A DNA stretch of 39,911 nt from Pseudomonadota bacterium. GTDB lineage: Bacteria > Pseudomonadota > Gammaproteobacteria > Burkholderiales > Burkholderiaceae_C. This document shows, one piece after another, positions 1-10,820 of this stretch (the stretch's first letter is position 1; each line of letters begins with the position of its first letter). The position numbers were made by a program, and so were the translations under genes. Under the pieces are notes generated by a model, which ran no database searches, was not told where the DNA came from, and worked only from the letters and a program-made list of their open reading frames with translations. Location of the stretch: NCBI GenBank assembly GCA_030535425.1, contig JAUNHQ010000025.1:1-39911 (forward strand). Reading direction: 5' to 3'.

Positions 1-354
1 TTTATTTCTGTGGCCTTGATTTGCGAACATTTGCGGTAGTGTGAACACGCCCTAGAGCCTGCTGAGAATGCGCATGACGGCGGGCTGGGGGGCCAAAACG
101 GTATTTGCGGCCTTGTCCATGCCCGCCATGGCTGGGCCATGCCTGCGCGTGACGCCTGGTATCTGCCTGTTGCTGGCAGCCCATCCCACGGCGCCAGTCC
201 ATTCTCACCAGACCCCAGGCCACAACAGGCATTTTGCTATTTTTTATATAGCTTAAAGTCCTTATAAGATGCGCGCAAAGTCCCTTTTCAAGCAAGCATC
301 CACCAACCTTGCAGCATGCTCGCCTGACACCACGGCACAGCCGGCGCGCAGCTT
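1..354. other. Gene-free stretch downstream of proB
   Basis: No credible gene is seen here. Short open frames lack family resemblance, a signal sequence or a ribosome binding site. It is the 3' side of the minus-strand proB gene. The only structured item is a copy of the dispersed AT-hairpin/GCGCGCAAA repeat at 233-290. A small GCCATGGC palindrome near 126-133 has no assignable role. What lies to the left of base 1 is unknown, so this could also be the flank of another gene. Confidence 0.6.
233..290 (+). repeat. Dispersed intergenic repeat, copy A
   Basis: Nearly full-length copy: TTTGCTAT, a T-rich loop, ATATAGCTTAAA, then CCTTATAA, GCGCGCAAA and TCCCTTTT. The 5' half can fold as GCTAT/ATAGC. 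It lies beyond the 3' end of proB in antisense orientation, one of only two of the nine copies not in sense behind a stop codon. The gene it might belong to on the plus strand would lie outside the window. Confidence 0.75.
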
Positions 355-1518
355 TCAGCGCGTGAGCACCAGGTTGTCGCGGTGCACCATCTCCGGCTCG
401 GCGGTGTAGCCGAGCAAGGCGGCGATTTCGCTGCTGGGTTTGCGGCACAGCAGGCGCGCTTCGGCGCTGGAGTAGTTGGCCAGGCCGCGCCCCACTTCGG
501 CGCCGGTGATGTCGCGAATGGCAATCACGTCGCCGCGCGAGAACACGCCCTGCACCTGCGTCATGCCAATGGGCAGCAGGCTTTTGCCTTCGCTGCGCAG
601 CTTGGCGGCAGCGCCTTCGTCCACCACCAGCGCGCCGCGCAGTTGCAGGTGGTCCATCATCCACTGCTTGCGCGCCTGGTTCTTTTGCGTGGGGGCCACC
701 AGCAGCGTGCCAATGCGCTCGCCGCGCGCCAGGCGCAGCAGGGCATCCGGCTCGCGCCCCCAGGCGATGACGGTGGAGGCGCCCGAGCCCGCCGCGCGGC
801 GGGCCGCCACGATCTTGGTGAGCATGCCGCCCTTGCCAATGGCCGAGCCCGCGCCGCCGGCCATGCGCTCCAGCGCCGGATCGCCCGCGCGTGCCTCGTG
901 CACGAACTCGGCCTCGGGGTGGCTGCGCGGATCGGCGGTGTACAGGCCTTTCTGGTCGGTGAGGATGATGAGCAGATCCGCCTCGATCAGATTGGCCACC
1001 AGCGCGCCCAGCGTGTCGTTGTCGCCCACCTTGATCTCGTCGGTCACCACGGTGTCGTTTTCGTTGATGACGGGCAGCACCTTGTGCTGCAACAGCGTCA
1101 GCAGGGTGGAGCGGGCGTTCAGGTAACGCTCGCGGTCGGCCAAGTCGGCATGCGTGAGCAGCACTTGCGCGCTGCGCAGGCCGTGCTCGCGCAGCTTGGT
1201 TTCGTACATCTGCGCCAGGCCCATCTGGCCGACGGCGGCGGCGGCTTGCAGCTCGTTGACTTCGTGCGGGCGCTTGGCCCAGCCCAGGCGTTTCATGCCC
1301 TCGGCAATGGCGCCGCTGGAGACCATGATGACCTCGCGCTGGCCCAGCAGCCCCTGGGCCTCGTCACCATGGGCCAGCACCGCCATCTGGCGGCACCACT
1401 CGCCAATGGCCTGCGCGTCCAGCCCGCGCCCTTCGTTGGTCACCAGGCTGGAGCCTACCTTGATGACGATGCGGCGCGACTGGGCCAGCACGCAAGACAG
1501 GGATGAGTCGGCAGTCAT
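355..1518 (-). CDS. proB: Glutamate 5-kinase (proline biosynthesis)
   Basis: Catalyses ATP-dependent phosphorylation of L-glutamate to gamma-glutamyl phosphate, the first committed step of proline synthesis, in the cytoplasm. The 387-residue protein has the two expected parts: an N-terminal amino-acid-kinase domain (VIKVGSSLV near residue 18, VSSGAIAEG, and the INENDTV...VGDNDTL substrate and nucleotide region) and a C-terminal PUA domain from about residue 285 ([13 protein letters not shown]...GVFSRGDVI). The length matches the PUA-bearing type. It starts 44 bp after the valS stop on the same strand, so co-transcription is likely. No strong Shine-Dalgarno is visible. The proA gene is not in the window. 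In the family the enzyme is feedback-inhibited by proline; nothing here tests that. Confidence 0.97.
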   Translation of the reverse strand: MTADSSLSCVLAQSRRIVIKVGSSLVTNEGRGLDAQAIGEWCRQMAVLAHGDEAQGLLGQREVIMVSSGAIAEGMKRLGWAKRPHEVNELQAAAAVGQMGLAQMYETKLREHGLRSAQVLLTHADLADRERYLNARSTLLTLLQHKVLPVINENDTVVTDEIKVGDNDTLGALVANLIEADLLIILTDQKGLYTADPRSHPEAEFVHEARAGDPALERMAGGAGSAIGKGGMLTKIVAARRAAGSGASTVIAWGREPDALLRLARGERIGTLLVAPTQKNQARKQWMMDHLQLRGALVVDEGAAAKLRSEGKSLLPIGMTQVQGVFSRGDVIAIRDITGAEVGRGLANYSSAEARLLCRKPSSEIAALLGYTAEPEMVHRDNLVLTR

Positions 1519-1562
1519 GAGTCGGTTGTTGCTTCGGCGTTGATGTCAGGCGGCGCGGCTTT

Positions 1563-4538
1563 TCAGCCCTGCGCGCCCAGTCGGTCCAGCTGGCCGCGCA
1601 GCTTGTCCAGCGTGGCGCCAAAGTCGGCCAGGCGCTGCTTTTCTTGCTCAATCACAGCGGGCGGCGCCTTGGCCACGAAGGCTTCGTTGCCCAGCTTGGC
1701 GCTGGCTTTGGCGATTTCGCCTTCCAGACGCTTGATTTCTTTGTCCAGCCGGGCTTTTTCGGCGGCCACGTCGATCTGCATGAACAGCGCCAGGCGCGCG
1801 TCGCCCACCACGGCCACGGGGGCAGCGCCGGCGGCGGCGGCCCAGGTGGCTTCGGTGTCAAACACTTTCACTTCGCTGAGCTTGGCCAGGGCTTGCAGCA
1901 CCGGCGCGTGTTGCTGGATGAAGGCAGTGTCGCCAAGCGCATACAGGGGCAGGCGCTGCGCGGGCGAGACTTGCATTTCGCCGCGCAGATTGCGGCAGGC
2001 GTCCACCAGGGCTTTGAGGCGGGCCACTTCGCCCTCGGCCGCTTCGTCGATGTTTTCAGCCTGCGCTTGCGGGTAGGGCGCGCAGGCAATGCTGCCGCCG
2101 GGCGGCACGGTTTTGCCGGCCAGGGGGGCAACGACTTGCCACAGCGCCTCGGTGACGAAGGGGATGACGGGGTGGGCCAGGCGCAGCACGGCTTCGAGCA
2201 CGCGCAGCAGGGTGCGGCGGGTGGCGCGCTGCTGATCGGGGCTGCCGGTCTGGATTTGCACTTTGGCGATTTCCAGATACCAGTCGCAGTACTCGTTCCA
2301 CACAAAGTCGTAAAGGGCGGTGGCCACGTTGTCCAGCCGGTAGTCGGCAAAGCCCTGGGCCACGGCGGCTTCTACTTTTTGCAGGCGGCTGACGATCCAG
2401 CGGTCGGCGGCGCTGCGGTGCTGGGCGCTGGTTTCGTCACCACAGTCGTAGCCCTCGCAGTTCATCAGCACAAAGCGGCTGGCATTCCAGAGCTTGTTGC
2501 AGAAGTTGCGGTAGCCCTCGCAGCGCTTGCTGTCGAAGTTGATGCTGCGCCCCAGGCTGGCCAGGGCGGCAAAGGTAAAGCGCAGCGCGTCGGCCCCATA
2601 GGCGGGAATGCCGTCGGGAAATTCCTTGCGCGTGGCCTTTTCGACTTGCGGGGCGGTTTCGGGCTTGCGCAGGCCGGTGGTGCGTTTTTTCAGCAGGGGT
2701 TCGAGCGCGATGCCGTCGATCAGGTCCACGGGGTCAAGCACGTTGCCTTCGCTTTTGCTCATCTTCTTGCCCTGCGCGTCGCGCACCAGGCCGTGGATGT
2801 ACACGTCTTTGAAGGGCACGCGGCCGGTGAAGTGGCAGGTCATCATGATCATGCGCGCCACCCAGAAGAAAATGATGTCGTAGCCGGTGACGAGCACGCT
2901 GCTGGGCAGGTACAGGTTGTAGTCGGCGGTGGCTTCTGCGGTGGCGTCGTTTTGCTCAGGCCAGCCCATGGTTGAGAAGGGCACCAGCGCGGACGAATAC
3001 CAGGTGTCCAGCACGTCGGGGTCGCGCTCCAGCGCGCCGGTGTAGCCTGCGGCGGCGGCCTTGGCGCGGGCCTCCTGCTCATCGCGGGCCACGTACACGC
3101 TGCCGTCTTCGCCATACCAGGCGGGAATCTGGTGGCCCCACCAAAGCTGGCGGCTGATGGTCCAGTCCTGGATGTTGTTCATCCACTGGTTGTAGGTGTT
3201 GACCCACTGCTCGGGCACAAAGCGCACCTGGCCGCTTTGCACGGCGTCAATGGCTTTTTGGGCGATGGATTTCGTCTCGCCCTCGCCCACCTTGGTCATG
3301 GCCACGAACCATTGGTTGGTGAGCATGGGCTCGATGACCTGCCCGGTGCGGGCGCAGCGCGGCACCATGAGCTTGTGCTTTTTGGTTTCGACCAGCGCGC
3401 CAATGGCCTCCAAGTCTTTCACCATGGCCTTGCGGGCCACGAAGCGATCCATGCCTTGGTATTTTTCAGGAATCAGTCTGTCTGGGAATTCCCCAAGCGG
3501 AGCGTCTTCTACGAGCACCCTTTGTCCCGGCTGATCACGCTGCATTCGTTGAATATCGGAGCGTGCAGTGATCAACTTCGCTGACAAATCAAAAATGTTA
3601 AGTATCGGCAGGCCATGCCGCTGGCCCACGGCGTAGTCGTTCACGTCGTGCGCGGGAGTGACCTTGACCACGCCGGTGCCAAAGTCCTTGTCCACGTAGT
3701 CGTCGGCAATCACCGGAATCTCGCGGCCCACCAGCGGCAGCTTCACCGTCTTGCCAATCAGGTGCCGGTAGCGCTCGTCCTCGGGGTGCACCATCACGGC
3801 CACGTCGCCCAGCATGGTTTCGGGCCGGGTGGTGGCCACCGTCAGGCTGCCGCTGCCGTCGCTCAAGGGGTAGGCGATGTGCCACAAAAAGCCGTCTTCC
3901 TCCTCGCTTTCCACCTCCAGATCGCTCACCGCGCTTTTGAGCACCGGGTCCCAGTTCACCAGGCGCTTGCCGCGGTAAATCAGGCCCTGCTCGTACAGGC
4001 GCACAAAGGTTTCCGTCACCACCTTGGACAGTTTCTCGTCCATGGTGAAGTACTCGCGGCTCCAGTCCACCGTGTCGCCCATGCGGCGCATTTGCTGGGT
4101 GATGGTGTTGCCCGACTGCTCTTTCCATTCCCACACGCGGGCCACGAAGTTCTTGCGGCCGAGCTGGTGGCGATCAAGGCCTGTGCTTTGCAGCTGGCGC
4201 TCCACCACGATTTGCGTGGCAATGCCCGCGTGGTCGGTGCCGGGTATCCAGGCCGTGTTGTAGCCCCGCATGCGGTGGTAACGCGTGAGGCTGTCCATGA
4301 TGGTCTGGTTGAACGCATGGCCCATGTGCAGCGTGCCCGTGACGTTGGGCGGGGGCAGCTGGATGCTGAAGTTCTCGCCCTTGGCCGCCGCCTCGGCGCT
4401 GGGCTGGCCGGTGCCGCGAAAGCCCGCGCGGCCTAGGCCAGCGGCTTCCCACGCGGGGCCCCAATGCGCCTCGATGGCGGCAGGTTCAAAAGACTTGGAC
4501 AGGCTGGCAAGGCCGGGCTGGGCAACGGGGGTGGACAT
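1563..4538 (-). CDS. valS: Valyl-tRNA synthetase
   Basis: Charges tRNA-Val with valine and edits mischarged threonine. The 991-residue class Ia synthetase has the HIGH-type motif in [13 protein letters not shown], an editing (CP1) domain with [10 protein letters not shown], the KMSKS motif in [10 protein letters not shown], an anticodon-binding domain and a C-terminal tRNA-binding coiled coil rich in Lys, Glu and Arg over about the last 65 residues. It is somewhat longer than I expect of betaproteobacterial ValS. The extra length falls at residues about 309-357 (bases roughly 3468-3612), where codons switch abruptly to types rare elsewhere in the gene (ATA, CTT, TCA, CGA, AGG, AGA, GTA). The frame stays open, so the enzyme is probably functional. 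It is upstream of proB on the same strand. The start is the ATG preceding STPVAQPG. Confidence 0.97.
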   Translation of the reverse strand: MSTPVAQPGLASLSKSFEPAAIEAHWGPAWEAAGLGRAGFRGTGQPSAEAAAKGENFSIQLPPPNVTGTLHMGHAFNQTIMDSLTRYHRMRGYNTAWIPGTDHAGIATQIVVERQLQSTGLDRHQLGRKNFVARVWEWKEQSGNTITQQMRRMGDTVDWSREYFTMDEKLSKVVTETFVRLYEQGLIYRGKRLVNWDPVLKSAVSDLEVESEEEDGFLWHIAYPLSDGSGSLTVATTRPETMLGDVAVMVHPEDERYRHLIGKTVKLPLVGREIPVIADDYVDKDFGTGVVKVTPAHDVNDYAVGQRHGLPILNIFDLSAKLITARSDIQRMQRDQPGQRVLVEDAPLGEFPDRLIPEKYQGMDRFVARKAMVKDLEAIGALVETKKHKLMVPRCARTGQVIEPMLTNQWFVAMTKVGEGETKSIAQKAIDAVQSGQVRFVPEQWVNTYNQWMNNIQDWTISRQLWWGHQIPAWYGEDGSVYVARDEQEARAKAAAAGYTGALERDPDVLDTWYSSALVPFSTMGWPEQNDATAEATADYNLYLPSSVLVTGYDIIFFWVARMIMMTCHFTGRVPFKDVYIHGLVRDAQGKKMSKSEGNVLDPVDLIDGIALEPLLKKRTTGLRKPETAPQVEKATRKEFPDGIPAYGADALRFTFAALASLGRSINFDSKRCEGYRNFCNKLWNASRFVLMNCEGYDCGDETSAQHRSAADRWIVSRLQKVEAAVAQGFADYRLDNVATALYDFVWNEYCDWYLEIAKVQIQTGSPDQQRATRRTLLRVLEAVLRLAHPVIPFVTEALWQVVAPLAGKTVPPGGSIACAPYPQAQAENIDEAAEGEVARLKALVDACRNLRGEMQVSPAQRLPLYALGDTAFIQQHAPVLQALAKLSEVKVFDTEATWAAAAGAAPVAVVGDARLALFMQIDVAAEKARLDKEIKRLEGEIAKASAKLGNEAFVAKAPPAVIEQEKQRLADFGATLDKLRGQLDRLGAQG
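3468..3612 (-). other. Atypical-codon segment inside valS
   Basis: Reading on the minus strand, about 48 codons use ATA, CTT, ATT, TTT, TCA, CGA, AGG, GTA, AGA and CCT, whereas flanking valS codons are almost all G/C-ending. GC is near 50 per cent. The encoded stretch runs from [10 protein letters not shown] to RLIPEKYQG, between the editing-domain core and [10 protein letters not shown]. An imperfect inverted repeat with TGATCAC/GTGATCA ends sits inside at about 3531-3573. This looks like recent replacement or insertion in a length-variable loop, in frame. Boundaries are approximate. Confidence 0.6.
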
Positions 4539-4772
4539 GGGATGGCAAGCGGGCTAATAAGGCGCAGCGGCGGCCGCGCAAGACTGGTAAGAAAACGGCA
4601 AAAGGAAAAAAGGCCGCCAACAAGCGGGGCAAGCAGTTCAAGCGGCCCAGGCACCCAGGCCACGCGCCAGCAGGCAGGGCTAGGCGCGGTGGCCATGGCC
4701 GCGCCCGGCGCAGCGCAAAATCCGGCATTTTAGTGCCTCAGCCAGTGGCGCAGCAGGGTACAAAAGTACTAG
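4539..4772. other. Upstream region of valS
   Basis: Non-coding stretch between the repeat behind the lytic transglycosylase and the valS start. On the minus strand a TAAAAT hexamer at 4728-4733 could be a -10 box, which would give a leader of about 180 bases. The matching -35 region is poor. TAAAAT is followed by an AAAAT/ATTTT dyad. No leader peptide or T-box-like structure could be recognised by eye. Confidence 0.3.
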
Positions 4773-4817
4773 AGAAAACGCTGTTTGCGCGCGTATTTAA
4801 ACGGTTATTTGCTATGG
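4773..4817 (-). repeat. Dispersed intergenic repeat, copy B (supplies a stop codon)
   Basis: Minus-strand copy lacking the left hairpin arm: CATAGCAAATAACC, TTTAAATAC, GCGCGCAAACAGC and GTTTTC. The TAG stop of the lytic transglycosylase lies inside the conserved CATAGC word, so coding sequence runs straight into the element. The orientation is sense with respect to that gene. Confidence 0.75.
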
Positions 4818-5461
4818 TTTTTGAACTCCGTCGCGGTCAACGAAGATCCAGCGCTTTTGCGCGGCAAACACGGCATTGGGATAGGGATCGCGCCCACGCG
4901 AGCCGTTGTAGCGGCCCAGGGCCATGAACAGGTTGCCGCGCTCGCGGTCCAGGTAGTGACGCAGGATCACGCAGCCAAAGCGCAGGTTGGTCTGCATGTG
5001 AAACAGCTTGGCCGGGTCGCCGTCACCGATCACGCGCGTCCAAAAGGGCATGACCTGCATGTAGCCGCGCGCGCCCACGCGCGAAACGGCGTATTTGCGA
5101 AACGCGCTTTCCACCTGAATCAGCCCCAGCACGAGCGAGGTGTCCAGCCCCGCGCGGCGGCTTTCGTACCACACGGTCTGCAAAAACTCGGTGCGCTCGC
5201 TGAAGTCTTTCTTGCGCGGGTACAGCCGGTCGCTCATGGCCGATAGCCAGCGCAGGTACACCAGCCGGGCCTCGGTGTTGGCAAACACGGGCAGCGGCGG
5301 CGCGCTGTTGGCAATGGCGGAGCTGAGGGCGCCGCGCACCGAATCGGCCAGCGGCTCTTCCAGTTGCCCGCCCGCGCGGGCCAGGGCGGGGAGCAGCAGC
5401 GCCCCCGGAAAGGCCGCCAGCGCCGCCAGGCAGCGCCTGCGGCTGGCAGCGGGTGCGGCGG

Positions 5462-5465
<4 letters not shown>
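4812..5465 (-). CDS. Periplasmic lytic transglycosylase (SLT domain)
   Basis: Predicted to cleave the glycan strands of peptidoglycan non-hydrolytically. The 217-residue protein begins with an Arg-rich N-terminus and a hydrophobic signal segment (residues about 10-31, ending ALARAGG). The SLT catalytic domain follows, with the predicted catalytic Glu119 in GLIQVESAF, then [12 protein letters not shown] and the C-terminal ALGRYNGS motif typical of the fold. Its ATG overlaps the proS stop (ATGA), so it is translationally coupled to proS. The C-terminus runs into a dispersed repeat copy that provides the TAG stop; the last residues, VQKP, may therefore differ from relatives. The family is clear; I assign no specific mlt gene name. 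Confidence 0.92.
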
Positions 5466-7207
<1,742 letters not shown>

Positions 7208-7262
7208 GAGGAAAAGACTGGTGGCGCACCGCAGCACGCCAAGCATGGGGGTTTGTGCCCAC

Positions 7263-7290
7263 TTGCCGCCCATGGGGCGGCGTGCATAAT
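7263..7290 (+). promoter_or_regulatory. Probable sigma-70 promoter of rppH
   Basis: TTGCCG (7263-7268) and CATAAT (7285-7290) are separated by 16 bp, upstream of the rppH ATG at 7322. A GGAG Shine-Dalgarno at 7311-7314 sits 7 bases before the start. The divergent proS promoter must lie in the same 114-bp gap but is less clear. Confidence 0.55.
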
Positions 7291-7321
7291 GGCAACAACT
7301 TATTGAAATTGGAGTCTGATT

Positions 7322-7990
7322 ATGCTTGACCGGGAAGGCTTTCGCCCGAACGTCGGCATCATCCTGCTCAACCAGAAGAACCAGGTATTTTGGGGCAAGC
7401 GCATCCGCAGCCATTCCTGGCAGTTTCCGCAAGGCGGCATTGACCGGGGGGAATCCCCCGAGCAGGCCATGTACCGGGAATTGCACGAAGAAGTGGGCTT
7501 GAAGCCGGAGCATGTGCGCATCGTGGCCCGGACCCGCGACTGGTTGCGCTACGAGGTGCCAGACCGGTTCATCCGCCGCGACGCGCGCGGCCACTACAAG
7601 GGGCAGAAGCAGATCTGGTATCTGCTGCAACTCATCACCCACGACTGGCACCTGAACCTGCGCGCCACCAGCCATCCAGAGTTTGACGCCTGGCGCTGGA
7701 ACGACTACTGGGTGCCGCTGGACGTGGTGGTCGAATTCAAACGTGGCGTATACGAAATGGCGTTGACCGAGCTGGCGCGCTACCTGCCCCGCCCCGAGCA
7801 CCGCAACCGTTACCTGCGTGGCGGCATGCGCGCGCGCGACGGCGCCAGCAATGCCCAGCCCCAGCCCATTCAAACCCGCGAGCGGCGCGAGCGCCGCCCT
7901 GCCCCGCCCGCCCCTGGCTTTGCGCTGCCGCCCGGCGGCACCCTGGAAGGCGTGCCCCGCATGCCCTTCGGGCCGCGCGGTGAGTCATGA
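7322..7990 (+). CDS. rppH: RNA pyrophosphohydrolase (Nudix)
   Basis: Removes pyrophosphate from the 5' triphosphate end of mRNAs and so starts 5'-end-dependent decay. The 222-residue protein has an intact Nudix box at about residues 38-60 (GGIDRGES...RELHEEVGL) and the family N-terminus [15 protein letters not shown]. The conserved WLRYEVP and GQKQIWYLL segments follow. After residue about 165 there is a Pro/Arg-rich tail ([13 protein letters not shown]) that the gammaproteobacterial protein lacks and that is probably disordered. The stop overlaps the start of the CNP1-like gene (ATGA), indicating an operon. It has its own promoter and a clear GGAG ribosome binding site. Confidence 0.96.
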   Translation: MLDREGFRPNVGIILLNQKNQVFWGKRIRSHSWQFPQGGIDRGESPEQAMYRELHEEVGLKPEHVRIVARTRDWLRYEVPDRFIRRDARGHYKGQKQIWYLLQLITHDWHLNLRATSHPEFDAWRWNDYWVPLDVVVEFKRGVYEMALTELARYLPRPEHRNRYLRGGMRARDGASNAQPQPIQTRERRERRPAPPAPGFALPPGGTLEGVPRMPFGPRGES

Positions 7991-8523
7991 GCCGTCCACC
8001 GCTTGCTCCGATGCGGCGCCCTCGCCTGGCGCTGGCGGCCTGCTTGGCAGCCTTGGCCTGGCCGGCCTGGGGGCAATACGCCAATGCCGACCGGCCCGAC
8101 TGGCAAGAAGATGCGGTGCCGCCCCCGCCCGCCTACAGCACGCAGGGGCTGATCGAGCTGGAAATGCCACGTGGCGCGTCCGTGCGCATAGGCCTCGATC
8201 CGAAAACGCTGACCATCAACCATGAAACGGGCATCGTGCGCTACGTGGTGGTCGCGCGCGGCCCCTCGGCGGTGAATGCGTCTTACGAAGGCATCCGCTG
8301 TGCCACGGGCGAATACCGCGTGTATGCCCGCCAGGTGCAAGGCGGCGCATGGAGCACCGCCAGCGACAGCGCCTGGAAACCCATGCGCGGGCAAAACCAC
8401 ATCATGGTTCAGTACCCCTACAAGCTGGCCAAGGATGGCGTCTGCCAGGGCACAGGCACGCGGCAGACAGTGCGCGAAATCGTGCGCGAGCTGCAAACGG
8501 GGGGCCAATCGGCCTACCAATAG
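7987..8523 (+). CDS. CNP1-like family periplasmic protein
   Basis: Secreted protein of 178 residues, resembling the CNP1-like family named after a neisserial protein; the biochemical role is unknown to me. A signal peptide covers about residues 10-30 ([16 protein letters not shown]), with probable cleavage after WG or WGQ. The mature part has an acidic/proline segment ([13 protein letters not shown]), then a beta-rich core with [12 protein letters not shown] and [12 protein letters not shown]. The two cysteines of the mature part (about 102 and 155) could form a disulphide. The start overlaps the rppH stop by 4 bp. Pairing of this family with rppH is something I recall for Burkholderiales; whether the functions are linked is not known. 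Confidence 0.85.
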   Translation: MSRPPLAPMRRPRLALAACLAALAWPAWGQYANADRPDWQEDAVPPPPAYSTQGLIELEMPRGASVRIGLDPKTLTINHETGIVRYVVVARGPSAVNASYEGIRCATGEYRVYARQVQGGAWSTASDSAWKPMRGQNHIMVQYPYKLAKDGVCQGTGTRQTVREIVRELQTGGQSAYQ

Positions 8524-8571
8524 CACTGTCCAATAGCATTGCCGCTGCGTGCATGAACGGCCATTGACGAT

Positions 8572-8633
8572 GAAAGAAAAAGGCCATTTGCGCGCTTCCA
8601 TCATGGGTTTTAAGCTATACTTAATATAGCAAA
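8572..8633 (-). repeat. Dispersed intergenic repeat, copy C
   Basis: Full-length minus-strand copy: TTTGCTATA, short loop, TATAGCTTAAAACCC, GCGCGCAAATGGCC, TTTTTC. The hairpin is GCTATA/TATAGC. It lies between the CNP1-like gene and bdhA, both on the plus strand, so it is antisense to both; this is the clearest exception to the sense-behind-stop pattern. On the plus strand it carries TATACT and other AT-rich words that might contribute a -10 box for bdhA. Confidence 0.75.
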
Positions 8634-8671
8634 CACCTTTTCCACCCCCGATTCGCAAGGAGAACTTCCGC

Positions 8672-9445
8672 ATGTCTCTCAAAGGCAAAACCGCCCTCGT
8701 CACCGGCTCCACCAGCGGCATTGGCCTGGGCATCGCCATTGAGCTGGCCAAACAGGGCGCCAACATCGTGATGAACGGCTTTGGCGACGTGCAAGCGCCC
8801 AAGGCGCAGATTGAGGCGCAAGGCGTCAAAGTAGTGCATCACGGCGCCGACATGAGCCGCCCCGCCGAGATCGAAGCCATGATGCGCTTTGCCGCCGAGC
8901 AGTTTGGCGGCGTGGACGTGCTGGTCAACAACGCGGGCATCCAGCACACGGCCAGCGTGCGTGACTTTCCCACCGACAAGTGGGACGCCATCATCGCCAT
9001 CAACCTGTCCTCGGCCTTTCACACCACGCGCCTGGCCATTCCGTACATGACGGACAAGAACTGGGGCCGCATCATCAACATCGCCTCGGTGCATGGGCTG
9101 GTGGCGTCCAAGGACAAATCCGCCTACGTGGCGGCCAAGCACGGCATCGTGGGCCTGACCAAAGTCACCGCGCTGGAACTGGCCACCACCGGCGTCACAG
9201 CCAACGCCATCTGCCCCGGCTGGGTGCTGACCCCGCTGGTGCAAAAGCAGATTGATGACCGCGCGGCCAAGCACGGCATCAGCGCCGAGCAGGCCACGCG
9301 CGAGCTGCTGGGCGAAAAAGAGCCTTCGCAGCAGTTCACCACGCCCGAGCAGCTGGGCGGCATGGCCGTGTTCTTGTGCAGCCCCGCCGCCGACAACATG
9401 CGCGGCATTGCCTGGGCCAACGACGGCGGCTGGACAGCGCAGTAA
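8672..9445 (+). CDS. bdhA: 3-hydroxybutyrate dehydrogenase
   Basis: NAD-dependent interconversion of (R)-3-hydroxybutyrate and acetoacetate, used when polyhydroxybutyrate is mobilised. It is a 257-residue classical short-chain dehydrogenase with the cofactor motif TGSTSGIG at 11-18, NNAG at 86-89, and catalytic Asn111, Ser139, Tyr152 and Lys156. The C-terminus RGIAWANDGGWTAQ matches the typical BDH ending and separates it from other SDRs. An AAGGAGA ribosome binding site lies 8 bases before the ATG. It is a single gene facing a convergent exporter gene. No phaC or acetoacetate-CoA transferase is nearby. Confidence 0.94.
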   Translation: MSLKGKTALVTGSTSGIGLGIAIELAKQGANIVMNGFGDVQAPKAQIEAQGVKVVHHGADMSRPAEIEAMMRFAAEQFGGVDVLVNNAGIQHTASVRDFPTDKWDAIIAINLSSAFHTTRLAIPYMTDKNWGRIINIASVHGLVASKDKSAYVAAKHGIVGLTKVTALELATTGVTANAICPGWVLTPLVQKQIDDRAAKHGISAEQATRELLGEKEPSQQFTTPEQLGGMAVFLCSPAADNMRGIAWANDGGWTAQ

Positions 9446-9451
9446 GCCCCT

Positions 9452-9469
9452 GGGGCGCACCGCCCCTTT
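9452..9469 (+). terminator. Weak hairpin after bdhA
   Basis: GGGGCG-CAC-CGCCCC forms a 6-bp stem followed by only TTT and then a pyrimidine-rich run (CCCTTCTCCC). It could act as an intrinsic or Rho-assisted stop between the convergent bdhA and the exporter gene. The U-tract is poor. Confidence 0.35.
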
Positions 9470-9534
9470 GCCCTTCTCCCTTCTCTTTCTCTATTGGCAG
9501 TGCCCCTTCCCAAGCACCGCCGGCGCAGCCAACC

Positions 9535-10410
9535 CTAGCGCCCATCCGAACGGCGGTGGCTCACAGCCGTTCCCATGGATGCGGCCATGACCAGACCAAT
9601 GGCCAGCCACTGCGTCAAGCTCAGGCGCTCGTCCAGCAGCAGCAGGGCCAGCAACGCGGCCACAGCAGGCTCGGCGCTGATCATGATGCCGAACGCCTGC
9701 TGGGGCAGGCGCTTCAAGGCCACCATTTCCAGCGAAATCGGAATGGCGCTGGACAAGGCCGCCACACCCAGGCCCACCAGCCACACACTGGGCGACAACA
9801 GGGCGCCGCCTGCATGCGCCACCCCCACGGGCACCACCACCAGCGCCGCCACCGCCAGCCCCAGCGACACCGAATGGCCCGCATGCAAATGCCCCACGCG
9901 CTTGCCAAACACGATGTAGGTGCCCCAGCACACGGCCGCGGCCAGGGCAAACAACACCCCCACCGGGTCCAGCGCCGCCACGTCCGCCCGTAGGGGCAGC
10001 AGCAGCGCCAGCCCTGCCACCGCCAGCGCCACCCAGACAAAATCCACCGGCCGGCGCGAATACAGAATCGCCACGGCCAGCGGGCCAGAAAACTCAATGG
10101 CCACCGCCACCCCAAAAGGAATGGTGCGCAGCGACAGGTAAAAGCACAGGTTCATCAGCCCCAGCGCCGCGCCGTAGGCGACCACCAGGCGGGCGTCGCG
10201 CCAGCTCAGACGCTGGCGCCAGGGGCGCCACAGCACCAGCAGCAGCACCGCCGACAGGCCCACGCGCACCGCCGTGGTGCCCTGCGCGTCCACCAGCGGA
10301 AACAGCGCCTGCTTGGCCCAGGAAGTGCCCAGCCCCAGAAACACCACCGACCCCAAAATGGCCAGGGCAGGCAAAAACGGCAGGGCACTTGCATAGCGGC
10401 TGAATGACAT
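9535..10410 (-). CDS. RhtA-like EamA-family exporter
   Basis: Inner-membrane drug/metabolite transporter of 291 residues with about ten hydrophobic segments arranged as two EamA repeats. The first begins at FLPALAILGSVVFLGLGTSWAK. The second is centred on DPVGVLFALAAAVCWGTYIVFG. The segment PFGVAVAIEFSGPLAVA and the later SSAIPISLEM, MISAEPAVAALLAL and LDERLSLTQW match the threonine/homoserine exporter RhtA group best, so export of amino acids is the likely role; the substrate is inferred. The ATG before SFSRYASA is preferred over upstream frames, which lack family similarity. It is convergent with bdhA. Confidence 0.85.
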   Translation of the reverse strand: MSFSRYASALPFLPALAILGSVVFLGLGTSWAKQALFPLVDAQGTTAVRVGLSAVLLLVLWRPWRQRLSWRDARLVVAYGAALGLMNLCFYLSLRTIPFGVAVAIEFSGPLAVAILYSRRPVDFVWVALAVAGLALLLPLRADVAALDPVGVLFALAAAVCWGTYIVFGKRVGHLHAGHSVSLGLAVAALVVVPVGVAHAGGALLSPSVWLVGLGVAALSSAIPISLEMVALKRLPQQAFGIMISAEPAVAALLALLLLDERLSLTQWLAIGLVMAASMGTAVSHRRSDGR

Positions 10411-10820
10411 GGTGTGCAACTGTATGCTGACTGCCCGTTTATTTGGACTCGATACCTGTCGGCCCCAACAAGGCCGATGACCTGCTGCCACCGTGGCCGA
10501 TGACGAGGCGCTGACCGAGCGGCTGTTTGGGCAAGACTACCAATGTGCGCCGCTTTCGCACCTCAGTCGCGCTGGGCAGCCTGAAAACCAGCCTGCACGT
10601 GCCGCTGCCTGGCCACGAGGGCTGACCTGGGGCCGTCTTGGCACGCCCGGGCTGCGGCTCTCGCACAGCTAAAAGCAGGTCAACAGGCCCTGGTGTGAAA
10701 GACGCGGTGGGATACGCTGCCATCTGCGAGACAGCACACCAGGCACCGAACTTGCAAACACTTGCAGATAATCGCTTGACTTGCCGCACCGCCTGCGGCG
10801 TCACATCCACTTTTTTTGCC
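10411..10820. other. Gene-free stretch, possibly containing gene debris
   Basis: About 410 bp between divergent genes. No intact gene is supported. Around 10487-10530 one plus frame reads VADDEALTERLFGQDY before drifting, and about 10535-10615 another plus frame reads VRRFRTSVALGSLKT. These look like pieces of one protein shifted between frames, but I cannot name a parent family. No convincing -35/-10 pair was found for the aminotransferase; a GATAAT hexamer near 10767 is a weak -10 candidate. Confidence 0.35.

Noticed and set aside
1-60. GGGCGTGTTCACACTA on the minus strand at the left edge, resembling an insertion-sequence terminus
   Set aside because: Only one end could be in the window, no partner repeat or transposase is visible, and the resemblance is from memory.
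68-256. Short plus-strand open frame of 62 codons in the 5' gap
   Set aside because: No ribosome binding site or family similarity, and it ends inside repeat copy A.
382-1506. Long plus-strand open frame opposite proB
   Set aside because: Antisense shadow of a high-GC gene; His/Gln/Ala-rich composition typical of reverse-frame translation.
7208-7873. N-terminal extension of proS into the divergent rppH gene
   Set aside because: The ProRS family starts at MKASQFYIS; the extension is antisense to rppH and lacks family similarity.
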